This document shows positions 52,070 to 61,700 of a stretch of 64,000 nt of DNA, in pieces (position 1 is the first letter of the stretch; each line of letters opens with the position of its first letter). The position numbers and the translations under genes were made by a program. The stretch is taken from positions 49,024-113,023 of the forward strand of contig NZ_JAANAS010000083.1 of assembly GCF_011089875.1 (NCBI RefSeq), read 5' to 3'. Under the pieces are notes generated by a model that was given only the letters and a program-made list of their open reading frames with translations, was not told where the DNA came from and ran no database searches. Source of the stretch: Psychroflexus maritimus (GTDB taxonomy: Bacteria; Bacteroidota; Bacteroidia; Flavobacteriales; Flavobacteriaceae).

Positions 52070-53449
52070 TTAAAATTCAAATTTAATTCCAGAAAACACC
52101 CCTATCATATAAGGTTTAAAATTAGTTGTAGCCGAATCAAAAGTATTGATTTGATACCTTAAATTAGGTTCTATATGAAACTTGATTTTTTTTGTAAATT
52201 GATAATTAAAACCCATTCCAAAATTAGCGCTAAAACTTGTTGAATTTACGTTGTTAGCCCTTCCTATTCGATAGGTTTCGCCTTGAAAGTCACCTAAAAT
52301 TCGGTTTTCATTGACGAGTAACGTACTCATGCCGCCAATTAAGCTAACCCCTATTTTTTTGTTTATTACTTGGTAGGAAGCTTCCATTGGAATTTCTAAA
52401 AAGCCTAATTCGTGGGTTAATGAAGTTTCGCTGTAGGGCACACGTGCGTTAGGGTTAGTTACTTCTGAAAAAGTTTTTGCGTCCATAAACGTAAGATTTG
52501 CTCCAGCACCCATGGCAATAGTTGCTATTTGATTGGGGTTGGATTGGTAGCTAGCTACTATGTTATTGGTTTGATAACCCGAGCCAATTTGATGCACACC
52601 TGTTCTTAGGCTAAGTTTATCTGTTACTTCATAAGCCACTTGCAAACCAAAGGATAAGTTGGTTGTTCCTTGAGCGGTCTCCTTCATTTCTTTGGCATAA
52701 CTTGCAGCCGAATTACCTCCACTAAATACAGGCGAAACTCCTGGCGTAACACTAAATCTTGATAAAAGACTTCTTTTTTCTAGTTGATTTGATGTTGAAA
52801 CTTCTTCCTTTTCATTCTTTATTTGATTAGCCAGCTGTCTTGAGGTGTTCTGATTTTGAACGGAAGCCAGCGGAAGGTCGTTTAAACGCATTGGCTGAAG
52901 TTGAATTTTAAAATCTGCTTGTTGAAAGCTTAGTTGATGTAAAGCATCAAAAAAACCGTTTTCTTTTGAAGCAGAAGCATAATTACTTTGAGCTGCAGTG
53001 AATAAATCATTTTCATGTGAAGAATTAACAGGCTTCGTCTTTTCTTTTGCCTGTATCTTAGGCGAAACAATAGTTTTTTTATAACTTGTTTTAAGCTTTG
53101 ATGTAGAACTTAGGGCTGAGGTTTTAATAGAGTTGATGGTTTTTTGTTCTACTTTTTGAATATTGAGCAAGGAAGAATTGAGCAAATGTTTGTTGATTAT
53201 TTTTTGGTAACTGATGCTGTTTTTTATAGCAAAATCAGCAGGAGGCTGAATTAGGTTTAACAAGATAGCAACACCAACAGAAAGTAAAGCAATAAAACCA
53301 ACGGCATACCTAAAAGTAAACCAAGCAATAGGTTTGTTTTTCTCTACCAACTTCTTTTCAATACCTTCCCAAACCTGAGCTTGTGGTTCTACTTTAAAGT
53401 CGTTTAAGGCTTTAAAAACATCTTCTATGTTTTTTTTATCATTAGCCAT
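52070..53449 (-). CDS. Inner-membrane-anchored outer membrane beta-barrel protein (sigma-factor partner)
   Basis: A 459-residue protein of mixed topology. Residues 1 to about 45 are cytoplasmic and helical (NIEDVFKALNDFKVEPQAQVWEGIEKKL), like the start of anti-sigma factors. A membrane helix follows (VGFIALLSVGVAILLNLI), then a long Ser/Thr/Lys/Gln-rich linker to about residue 240, then a beta-barrel of PorT/OmpA-like type (SFGLQVAYEVTDKLSLRTGVHQIGSGY; GFNYQFTKKIKFHIEPNLRYQ) ending in phenylalanine. It overlaps the ECF sigma gene by eight bases. The ATG at 53449 is preferred to one at 53482. A role as membrane-spanning sensor for the sigma factor is inferred. Confidence 0.75.
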   Translation of the reverse strand: MANDKKNIEDVFKALNDFKVEPQAQVWEGIEKKLVEKNKPIAWFTFRYAVGFIALLSVGVAILLNLIQPPADFAIKNSISYQKIINKHLLNSSLLNIQKVEQKTINSIKTSALSSTSKLKTSYKKTIVSPKIQAKEKTKPVNSSHENDLFTAAQSNYASASKENGFFDALHQLSFQQADFKIQLQPMRLNDLPLASVQNQNTSRQLANQIKNEKEEVSTSNQLEKRSLLSRFSVTPGVSPVFSGGNSAASYAKEMKETAQGTTNLSFGLQVAYEVTDKLSLRTGVHQIGSGYQTNNIVASYQSNPNQIATIAMGAGANLTFMDAKTFSEVTNPNARVPYSETSLTHELGFLEIPMEASYQVINKKIGVSLIGGMSTLLVNENRILGDFQGETYRIGRANNVNSTSFSANFGMGFNYQFTKKIKFHIEPNLRYQINTFDSATTNFKPYMIGVFSGIKFEF

Positions 53450-53987
53450 TAGAAACTTTTCTTTGGTTGATGTAGGCTTCAATTTTGGGTTTCAAAATTG
53501 CTTTTGCTCTTGACAAATTAGACTTTGAAGTGCCAACAGATATTGAAAGTAATTCGGCTACTTCTTGATGCGAATAATTATCTAAGACATACAAGTTAAA
53601 TACCATTCTATACCGATTAGGTAATTCTTGTATGCATTTTAAAAGTTGATTAAGTGGTATTTGCTGCTGCGAATTTTCTAAAGGACTGATTTCTTCAATC
53701 TGGTCTTCATTAATTAATTCAAAAACTTTTTGATTCCTATAGCGAGATAAGCAAGTATTCACGCATATTCGTTTTATCCATCCTTCAAACGAACCTTTAA
53801 ACTTAAATTGTTCAATTTTCTCAAAAGCAGTGATGAATGTGTCGTGTAAATTATCTTCTGCTTCTTGGTAATTTCTAGAATACTTCAAACAAATTCCAAA
53901 CAATACAGGTGCAAAAAAATCATAAAGCTCCTTTTGGGCTTTTAAATCTTGTTTTTTGCACCGATGTATAATTTGTTTTGTTATCAT
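53442..53987 (-). CDS. ECF-type RNA polymerase sigma factor
   Basis: A 181-residue sigma-70-family factor. Region 2 reads YDFFAPVLFGICLKYSRNYQEAEDNLHDTFITAFEKI (core YSRNYQEAEDNLHDTFITAF), and region 4 reads LPNRYRMVFNLYVLDNYSHQEVAELLSISVGTSKSNLSRAK (core YSHQEVAELLSISVGTSKSN). Between them is the usual short acidic linker. It starts within the TAATG junction with the upstream lipoprotein and its end overlaps the downstream transmembrane/barrel gene, so the three are translated as one unit. It likely responds to an envelope signal carried by the downstream protein. Confidence 0.9.
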   Translation of the reverse strand: MITKQIIHRCKKQDLKAQKELYDFFAPVLFGICLKYSRNYQEAEDNLHDTFITAFEKIEQFKFKGSFEGWIKRICVNTCLSRYRNQKVFELINEDQIEEISPLENSQQQIPLNQLLKCIQELPNRYRMVFNLYVLDNYSHQEVAELLSISVGTSKSNLSRAKAILKPKIEAYINQRKVSNG

Positions 53988-54412
53988 TACTCACTAACTA
54001 GCGGGAATTCAAATTTAATGTAAGCGCTTTCGCCTTCTGCCTGTGGATTTTGCAAGAAGAAAAACTCATACCGGTCAAAGCCATTGTCTTCAGCAGTAAA
54101 CAAAAAAACTTCATCGGAAGTAACTTGGGTGTTGATGATTTCACAACCGCTTTCTGCAACAGTTTTAACAACAGTGCCTATGTACAAATCTCGTTCGTCT
54201 TCTTCAATAAGAAATTCCTCAAAGTTATCACATGTAGTTTCTAAATTGTAGGTAACAATAAACTCATAATCCTGGCCAATAACCAGTGAATCTACGTCGG
54301 GGGGTTGAACTTCAACCACTGAAGCAAAATTAGAGGATTCAATAAAATTGGTTCTCGATGAACACGAAGCCAAAATCACGACAAGCGATACATTAAATAA
54401 AAAACGTTTCAT
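53987..54412 (-). CDS. Hypothetical lipoprotein upstream of ECF sigma factor
   Basis: A 141-residue lipoprotein with signal VSLVVILASC. The mature part is acidic and beta-rich (GQDYEFIVTYNLETTCDNFEEF, core FIVTYNLETTCDNF) with two cysteines (TTC and SGC) that may form a disulfide. No family recognised. It lies 19 bp behind recA on the same strand and its stop overlaps the sigma factor start, so it may be part of the signalling unit or only positional. Function unknown. Confidence 0.65.
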   Translation of the reverse strand: MKRFLFNVSLVVILASCSSRTNFIESSNFASVVEVQPPDVDSLVIGQDYEFIVTYNLETTCDNFEEFLIEEDERDLYIGTVVKTVAESGCEIINTQVTSDEVFLFTAEDNGFDRYEFFFLQNPQAEGESAYIKFEFPLVSE

Positions 54413-54431
54413 ATATTTTAATTCAATAGCC

Positions 54432-55451
54432 TTAGCTTTGTTCTTTTCCTTTTATTGCTTTGGTAATTTTATTCTCTAGTTCGTCCATTAAGTCTGGATT
54501 ATCTAAAAGCAGTGTTTTAACGGCATCTCTACCTTGACCTAGTTTGGTATCTTCATAACTAAACCAGCTTCCTGCTTTTTTCACGATATCGTACTCCACT
54601 CCAATATCAATAATTTCACCTACTTTAGAAATTCCTTGACCATACATGATATCAAATTCAGTCATTTTAAACGGAGGCGCAACTTTATTTTTCACTACTT
54701 TTACTCGTGTTTTATTTCCTCTAACGTCGCTATTACTGTCTTTAATTTGGGTAGATCTTCTAATGTCAATTCGTACAGAGGCGTAAAATTTAAGAGCGTT
54801 ACCCCCTGTAGTAGTTTCTGGATTTCCAAACATCACTCCAATTTTTTCTCTTAGCTGATTAATAAAAATAACCGTACAGTTAGTTTTACTAATGGTGGAG
54901 GTCATTTTTCTTAAGGCTTGCGACATTAACCTGGCGTGAAGCCCCATTTTTGAATCTCCCATTTCTCCTTCAATTTCACTTTTAGGAGTTAGTGCAGCCA
55001 CCGAGTCAATAACCACGATGTCGATAGCTCCAGATCGAATTAAATTTTCTGTAATTTCTAACGCCTGCTCTCCATGGTCGGGCTGAGAGATAATCAAGTT
55101 TTCTAGGTCAATTCCTAGGTTTTCTGCATATACTCTGTCAAAGGCGTGTTCTGCATCAATAAATGCAGCAATTCCACCTGCTTTTTGAGCTTCTGCAATA
55201 GCGTGTAAAGTTAAAGTAGTTTTCCCTGAAGATTCTGGACCGTATATTTCTACTACTCTCCCTCTAGGATACCCACCTACTCCTAAAGCAATATCTAAGC
55301 CTAAGGATCCAGATGGAATAGCATCTACATCAATCACTGCTTGATCACTCATTTTCATCACCGTACCTTTGCCGTAGGTTTTATCCATTTTATCAAGCGT
55401 TAGTTTAAGCGCTTTTAACTTGGCTTCTTTTTCTTTGTTGTCTTTGCTCAT
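54432..55451 (-). CDS. recA: Recombinase RecA
   Basis: A 339-residue recombinase that coats single-stranded DNA, performs strand exchange and triggers SOS cleavage. Walker [10 protein letters not shown] and Walker B-like [12 protein letters not shown] are present, as are the L1 region ([22 protein letters not shown], core [14 protein letters not shown]), the [15 protein letters not shown] motif and the L2 region [20 protein letters not shown]-terminal acidic tail is short. Length is standard. No LexA-box-like dyad was noticed upstream. The lipoprotein-sigma unit follows. Confidence 0.97.
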   Translation of the reverse strand: MSKDNKEKEAKLKALKLTLDKMDKTYGKGTVMKMSDQAVIDVDAIPSGSLGLDIALGVGGYPRGRVVEIYGPESSGKTTLTLHAIAEAQKAGGIAAFIDAEHAFDRVYAENLGIDLENLIISQPDHGEQALEITENLIRSGAIDIVVIDSVAALTPKSEIEGEMGDSKMGLHARLMSQALRKMTSTISKTNCTVIFINQLREKIGVMFGNPETTTGGNALKFYASVRIDIRRSTQIKDSNSDVRGNKTRVKVVKNKVAPPFKMTEFDIMYGQGISKVGEIIDIGVEYDIVKKAGSWFSYEDTKLGQGRDAVKTLLLDNPDLMDELENKITKAIKGKEQS

Positions 55452-55816
55452 TCTATTTTTTTTTACTTAAAATTGTCATCTTAAAACGTAAAAGTACAAT
55501 TTTTTATTTTTATAAGATAGCGCAACCATTTTAAAAATTTCACGTCTGTTAAATAAGACTATGACCCATAAATTAATATTTACAATAACGAAGAACAAGG
55601 CAAATTTGGTAGTTGCATCAAGTTTGCTTGGTGCGTTTTTAGATGGTGGCTGACGTTGGTAATTCTATTTTTTATTTCAATATTGATTAAATAAAAGAAT
55701 TATTAACATGAATTAGCCACCGTTGATTATTCCATCAACATTTAATCTAAAAAAATCGCCCCAGTATTGGAAGGCGATTTTTTTATGTTTCAATTGATTT
55801 GATCATTAAATTGGCA
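55452..55816. other. Intergenic region between alkaline phosphatase and recA
   Basis: No gene is seen. The left end holds a terminator-like hairpin: ATCGCC (55755-55760) and GGCGAT (55773-55778), flanked by A-run and T-run, with a nested CCAGTATTGG. A weak long-range inverted pair, GGTGGCT near 55636 and AGCCACC near 55714, could fold but has a long loop. The rest is AT-rich and contains the presumed recA promoter near its right end. Confidence 0.6.
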
Positions 55817-57214
55817 TTAGATTTTATTTTCAACCTCAGCGGCTTCAAGTAAAATATAGTGTAAATCGGTATTTTTTATAAAGGCATTGATGCGTTCTTT
55901 TCCAGGGCCAAAAGCGGCTAATTCTACAAAATCGCTGGTATGATTTCCGCTTGCCCATCCTACTGAATGATAATTCTGCTGTATTTGAGATAAGCGTTTA
56001 AACGGTAAGTTTCTATAGTTGTATAGCCCTTCTTCTTTTTCTAAATTCGTATAATAGCTCAATAAATCTTTAGCTTCCTCTTTTTGAATTCCAAAACCGT
56101 TGGCAAATTCAATCCGTTCTCTAATTGTTTCTACTGAGTCATTTTCAGAAATTCCTTGTAAAACCCAATCATTGGTAGCTTTGAAGTGCTGTAAACGATC
56201 AAAGTTTTCATTTACGTTCTTTCCGTAAAGCATACCGGGGTTAGCATTCCCGTGATCTGTGGTAACAATGACTAACGTATCTTCATTGCTTTGCGCAAAG
56301 TTCATAGCTACTTCAATAGCCTCATCAAAAGCTAGTTGGTCATACAATAAAGCTGCGGCATCATTGGCATGCGCTGCCCAATCAACTTTTCCGCCTTCTA
56401 CTTGAAGCACAAAACCTTCTTGGTGGTTTTTCATTAAATCAATGGCCTTTTGCGTCATTTCTGCTAAGGTTGGCACCTTGGCAGTGAGGTCTTTGTTGTG
56501 CATTAAATCTAAGCTATAGGGAAGTCCTTCTTGATCAAAAACACCTAGTAAGTTACCCTGATTAATTTGATTAAACTGACTTTTATTTTTAGCTACACCG
56601 TAGGATTTTGATTGAAACTCTGAGTAAAGGTTTCTTCGGTCTTCTCTTGAATTAGCATCGAAGTATTTCTGTCCTCCTCCTAAAATAACATTGGGACCAT
56701 GGCTCAAGTACTTTAGGGCAATGCCTGCTTGGTCGTTTCTAGATTTACTGGTGGTACAAAAGCCTGCTGGCGTTGCGTGGGTAACGGGAACGCTTGTAAC
56801 AATTCCTGTCTTTTTTCCAGCATTTTTGAATTTTCGCCAAAGGGGTTGATGTTCTTCACCACCTCGACCAACATTAATTGCTCCATTAGGGATGCGGTGA
56901 CCACCTCCCCAAGAGGAAGAAGCAGCTGCTGAATCGGTAACTAAAGAACTGGCTGAAGCCATATCCATTAAGCTTCTAGTTACAAGGTTTTCTCTATATA
57001 AATTAAGCCAATTTGACCCTTTTCCTTCTTTTTTATGCTTAAGTGTATCGGCCATAGTTAAGGTTCCATTACTCATTCCGTCACTTACTAGAAAAATGAT
57101 ATTTTTAGCTTTTTTCTTTTCTTGAGCTTGTTGTTGTGGGTTTGTGCAAGCTCCTAAAACACCTAGTCCTGCACCGGCAATAGCTGTATTTCTGAAAAAT
57201 TTTCTTCTGTTCAT
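55817..57214 (-). CDS. Alkaline phosphatase (PhoA superfamily), Tat-type lipoprotein
   Basis: A 465-residue phosphomonoesterase. The N-terminus NRRKFFRNTAIAGAGLGVLGAC combines a twin-arginine motif (RRKFF) with a lipobox (LGAC), so it is probably exported folded and lipid-anchored. Metal and nucleophile motifs are VSDGMSNG near the start, VTDSAAASSS with the nucleophile serine, GGKVDWAAHANDAA and VTTDHGNANPG. The order and content match PhoA-type enzymes. Zinc and magnesium would be loaded before export. It provides phosphate from organic esters. No PHO-box-like sequence was recognised; regulation is unknown. Confidence 0.9.
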   Translation of the reverse strand: MNRRKFFRNTAIAGAGLGVLGACTNPQQQAQEKKKAKNIIFLVSDGMSNGTLTMADTLKHKKEGKGSNWLNLYRENLVTRSLMDMASASSLVTDSAAASSSWGGGHRIPNGAINVGRGGEEHQPLWRKFKNAGKKTGIVTSVPVTHATPAGFCTTSKSRNDQAGIALKYLSHGPNVILGGGQKYFDANSREDRRNLYSEFQSKSYGVAKNKSQFNQINQGNLLGVFDQEGLPYSLDLMHNKDLTAKVPTLAEMTQKAIDLMKNHQEGFVLQVEGGKVDWAAHANDAAALLYDQLAFDEAIEVAMNFAQSNEDTLVIVTTDHGNANPGMLYGKNVNENFDRLQHFKATNDWVLQGISENDSVETIRERIEFANGFGIQKEEAKDLLSYYTNLEKEEGLYNYRNLPFKRLSQIQQNYHSVGWASGNHTSDFVELAAFGPGKERINAFIKNTDLHYILLEAAEVENKI

Positions 57215-57537
57215 TTTTATCTTATTAAAAGTTTAAAACTAAACAAAATACTACTGATTAAAGTAAACTGAATATTAATTTTTTTTCATTCTTAATTACA
57301 AGCTAAGTTTAGATTTGCTTAAAGGACAAACTAGCTTTTGGTACTTGAGAGTAGTTATAATTGAATTCAGGTTAATACGCACTAGGCTTATTAGAATACA
57401 TTTTCTTACTTATTATTTGACGCAGGTTGCGCTAAATTCAATTTATGTGGTACACTTGATGAGCTGATCAATTATTTCTTTTCCTTCAATGGCAAAGCCC
57501 ATTTTATAAAAACACAAACTATCAATAGCCAGTTTAC
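57215..57537. other. Intergenic stretch upstream of alkaline phosphatase
   Basis: No convincing gene or RNA. AT-rich sequence with several stop codons in all frames. A TATA-rich patch near 57240-57290 may contain the alkaline phosphatase promoter, but no exact TAnnTTTG box was identified. Confidence 0.5.
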
Positions 57538-58092
57538 TTACAGAGAAGCGGTAATACCAAGGCTAAAAATAAACTGGCTAAGATCGTTAAAAACATACTT
57601 TGGTTCAACAAAAACTTTTAAACCGGTGCGAATGGTGTAATCTACACCAAAGCCAAGATTAGCTCCAATACCAGATTCTCTAAGCGGCAATACATCTTTA
57701 GCTGAAGCATCTTCAAAAACTTCTGTGCCAGAAAGTCGTTTATCTACATCGGTATAATTAAATCCGGCGAGTAAATAACTATTGAAATCTGGAATATATA
57801 GGTCTAAATTGTAATGGAGGTCGGCATTAAAAAGAACTAATCTAGTTTCGAGTTTTCCAGTTTCATTACCAGGTAACAATACATTTTTATCTACGGGTAA
57901 AAAGCCCGTAATCTCTGGTGAAAACGAGAAGGATTCATTGATATGTAAAACCCCTCTAACACCAGCTCCAAAGCTTTCTAATTCAGTAGAGTAAGCCGCT
58001 TTAAAGCCTAATTCATTTTGGGCTTGTATCTTTTGAGCGTAAACAAGACTAAACAAAAAAAAGATAAATGCAGGCAAAAAATTAATTTTCAT
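57538..58092 (-). CDS. Outer membrane beta-barrel protein
   Basis: A 184-residue exported barrel protein: signal IFFLFSLVYAQ, then alternating beta strands (ELGFKAAYSTELESFGAGVRGVLHI, core SFGAGVRGVLHI; DLHYNLDLYIPDFNSYLLAGFNYT, core NSYLLAGFNY; GANLGFGVDYTIRTGLKVFVEPKY, core LKVFVEPKYVFND) typical of eight-stranded OmpW/OmpX-like proteins of Bacteroidota. Its C-terminus ends SLGITASL rather than the usual terminal aromatic. Function unknown. It lies 76 bp behind a similar small barrel gene, separated by a hairpin. Confidence 0.72.
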   Translation of the reverse strand: MKINFLPAFIFFLFSLVYAQKIQAQNELGFKAAYSTELESFGAGVRGVLHINESFSFSPEITGFLPVDKNVLLPGNETGKLETRLVLFNADLHYNLDLYIPDFNSYLLAGFNYTDVDKRLSGTEVFEDASAKDVLPLRESGIGANLGFGVDYTIRTGLKVFVEPKYVFNDLSQFIFSLGITASL

Positions 58093-58132
58093 TGGTTTTG
58101 TGATTTATTGATTGCAATATAAAAAATAAAAT

Positions 58133-58165
58133 CAGTAATCAGTTTTTTATTCATTTTGATTACTG
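58133..58165 (-). terminator. Hairpin behind the second barrel gene
   Basis: CAGTAATCA and TGATTACTG form a perfect nine-bp stem with a 15-base loop. On the minus strand it is followed by ATTTTATTTTTT, so it can end the transcript of the gene at 58169-58678. Confidence 0.6.
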
Positions 58166-58168
58166 GCT

Positions 58169-58678
58169 TTACAGCCGAATTCCAAAGCCAACACCTAAGG
58201 ATGAATAATCAGCATCATTTACTCCTCTTGAATTATTTCTAATATGGCTATAAAATAGTTGCACTAAAAATGAGTCAAAATGATAGCCTATTTTTGGCGA
58301 AAAATAAAGACCTCCATCAACTTGATCTAGGCCTATTGCGTAGCCAAGGTCGGTAGAAAAATAAATATTGTTTTGAAAATTTAGTTTACCACTAGCAGCA
58401 ATTTTCAAAAAACTGGCATCATAGCCGTCAATAAATCCGCCCTGAGTATCATAATTAAACTCTGTAAACCCACCTGTAAATCCTAAATCAATTACACCTC
58501 CAATATCATTTGATAAATAATAGGTAAGCTCTAAGCCATAAACAATATTTATAAAATCTTCAACTTCACCAGTGGGTACACCAAGATGAACAACTCCTTC
58601 AAAGTTTTTGTATTGTGCTGAAGAAGCTAGGCAAAACCCAAAGCTAACCACCATAAATAAAGTTTTTAAATGTTTCAT
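58169..58678 (-). CDS. Small exported beta-barrel-like protein
   Basis: A 169-residue protein with signal MVVSFGFCLASSAQ and beta-rich mature part (YGLELTYYLSNDIGGVIDLGFTGGF, core LSNDIGGVIDLGFTGG; FSTDLGYAIGLDQVDGGLYFSPKIGYHF, core GLYFSPKIGYHF; SSLGVGFGIRL at the end). It resembles outer membrane barrel proteins of unknown function. It lies 23 bp behind dnaE on the same strand, but a shared transcript is not certain. No closer family recognised. Confidence 0.68.
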   Translation of the reverse strand: MKHLKTLFMVVSFGFCLASSAQYKNFEGVVHLGVPTGEVEDFINIVYGLELTYYLSNDIGGVIDLGFTGGFTEFNYDTQGGFIDGYDASFLKIAASGKLNFQNNIYFSTDLGYAIGLDQVDGGLYFSPKIGYHFDSFLVQLFYSHIRNNSRGVNDADYSSLGVGFGIRL

Positions 58679-58701
58679 TATACTAGTTTGTTGGCCTTAG
58701 T

Positions 58702-61700
58702 TTAATTTAGTTTAAATGAAATATTTAATTTTTGAATTTCATCTAGCAGCTCAGTACAGACGTTAACTTTGCGCTTTTTACTAGGCATATTCACTTTGAT
58801 TTTTTGAGTGGCTTCATAGACAACAAAGTTAACTTGATGCTTACCTTTATGTGCATTAAACAACTCATCTAAATAATTGATTTTATCTTCATTAAGTTGG
58901 TGAATATCTACTTGAAGTATCATTTTTTTCACCATTTCTTCCAAGATATTTTGCAAGGGTTTAATATGAATAATATTTGTTCTTGGTTTGCCAGGTTCAC
59001 CAGTTTTTTTATCGATGAAAGACTTATTTCTAAACTTGACATAAATAAACTGATCGACTACTAAAAAATGCCTTAGCTTAAGGTAGTCTTCACCAAAAAG
59101 CCAGAAATCATGAGATTCATCGTAATCTTCTAAGGTAAACTTTCCGTAGCCTTGCCCGTTTTTTCCTACGTTATGCATAACGTCGGTAACCACCCCTGCA
59201 ACACTTAGTTCTCTATTTAAGTATTTTTCTACCTCTCTAAATATACTTAGCTTGGCATTGGTAAAATGTTTAATTTCTGTTTTAAAATCGTCTAAAGGAT
59301 GCCCTGAAATAAAAATTCCAACCACCTCTTTTTCTTCTTTAAGCTTTTTCATCGTTGGCCATTCTTCGCAAGGAGGCACCTCTGGTTCTGGTATTTGGAC
59401 ATCACTGGCTTCGCCAAATAAACTCACTTGCGCAGAGTTTTTAGATTCTTGGTAACGGGCAGCAAATTTTACCACTTTTTCTAAAAAGCTTAAATCGCCA
59501 TCGGTAGTTTGGAAATACTGAGCTCTGTGTGTATCAGGAAAACTATCAAAGGCTCCTGCATAAGCTAAACTTTCAAAGGCTTTTTTATTTGCTGCTCTAA
59601 GGTCAATTCGCTTAGCCATATCAAAAATCGACTTGAAATGGCCTTCTTTTTTTCGATTGATAATAATTGTTTCTACAGCGGGTTTTCCAACACCTTTTAT
59701 GGCTCCCATCCCACAACGCACAGCATTTTCTTTATTTACTGAAAATTTGTAGTAAGATTCGTTTACGTCTGGGCCTAATACTTTTAAGCCCATACGCTTA
59801 CATTCTTCCATAAAGAAGCTTACTTTTTTTATGTCACTCATGTTATTTGAAAGAACTGCGGCCATGTATTCGGCGGGATAATGCGCTTTTAGATACGCAG
59901 TTTGGTAGGCAATCCAAGCATAACAAGTAGAGTGAGATTTGTTAAAGGCATAACTGGCAAAGGCTTCCCAGTCTTTCCATATTTTTTCTAATTTTTCTTC
60001 ATCGTGTCCGTTATCTTTTGCCTGACCTATAAATTTTGGCTTTAGTTGAGCCAATACATCTTTGAGTTTTTTACCCATGGCTTTTCTTAGGATATCGGCT
60101 TCACCTTTAGTAAAGTTGGCCAACTTTTGCGAAAGCAGCATAACTTGCTCTTGGTAAACTGTAATTCCGTAGGTTTCCTCAAGGTATTCTTCCATGGCGG
60201 GTAAATCGTAGGAAATTTCTTCTTTTCCGTGTTTTCTAGCAATAAAACTAGGAATGTACTCCATTGGTCCTGGACGGTAAAGTGCGTTCATGGCAATTAA
60301 ATCTTCAAAAACCGTAGGCTTGAGTTCTTTCATGTATTTTTGCATGCCCGGCGATTCATACTGAAAAATTCCAACTGTTTCGCCGCGTTGGAATAATTCG
60401 TAGGTTGCTACATCATCTAACGGAAAACTTTCTGGATCCAGCTCAACGCCATGCCTTCCTTTAACAATTTCAACGGTATCCTTAATTAATGTAAGCGTTT
60501 TTAAGCCTAAGAAATCCATTTTAAGTAAGCCAGCATCTTCTACTACCGAGTTATCAAATTGAGTTACATACAGCTCTGAATCTTTAGCTAAAGCAACGGG
60601 CACAAACTTGGTAATATCATCTGGTGTAATGATTACACCACAGGCGTGAATTCCTGTATTTCTTACCGATCCTTCTAAAATTCGCGCTTGATTTACAGTT
60701 TCAGATTCGGGAGTAGTGTCTTCAGAAATACTAATTAATTCAAGTACTTTTTCAACATCTTCCGACCTAAAACTACTTCTTAGTTCTTTTTCATTTTTGC
60801 CAAAAATCTTGGATAACTTAGACATGTCTGGCACTAACTTGGCAATTCGGTCGGCTTCATAAAGCGGTAGGTCTAAGGCTCTTGCTGTATCTCGAATAGC
60901 CGATTTAGCGGCCATGGTTCCATAGGTAATAATTTGCGCAACCTGATTAGCTCCGTATTTTTCAATAACATAATCCATTACCTTGCTTCGGCCTTCATCA
61001 TCAAAATCAATATCAATATCGGGCATACTTACACGTTCAGGATTTAAGAAACGCTCAAAAAGTAAGTCGTATTGAATAGGATCTATATTGGTAATTTTAA
61101 GGCAGTAAGCCACGGCACTTCCTGCAGCAGACCCCCTTCCTGGACCAACTGAAACCCCCATTTTTCTTGCTTCTCTAATAAAATCTTCAACAATTAAGAA
61201 ATACCCAGGATAACCTGTATTAGCAATTACTTCTAATTCAAAATCTAAGCGTTCTTGAATAGCTTCAGTAATTTCGCCATAACGCTTTTTAGCCCCTAAA
61301 TAAGTAATATGTCTTAAATAGGCATTTTCTCCTCGTTTACCCTTATCTTCCTTGTCTTTTGCATCTTTAAACTCGTCTGGAATATCAAAAGCAGGTAAAA
61401 GTACATCTCGATGTAAGTCAAAAGCTTCTACCTTATTAACTATTTCTTCTGTGTTAGTAATGGCTTCAGGTAAGTCTTTAAAGAGTTCTTTCATTTCTTC
61501 TTCCGACTTAAAATAGTACTCATCATTAGGTAAACCATAACGGTATCCACGCCCTCTTCCTTTAGGAGTAGCTTGTTTTTCGCCGTCTTTAACGCAGAGT
61601 AAAATATCATGTGCGTTAGCGTCTTCTTGATTGGCGTAGTACGTATTATTGGTAGCTACTAATTTTACTTCATGTTTTTGAGCTAATTTTATAAGTGCTT

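Noticed and set aside
55630..55722. Small regulatory RNA in the recA-phosphatase gap
   Set aside because: Only a seven-base inverted pair with a loop of about 70 bases is visible, and no promoter or terminator frames it.
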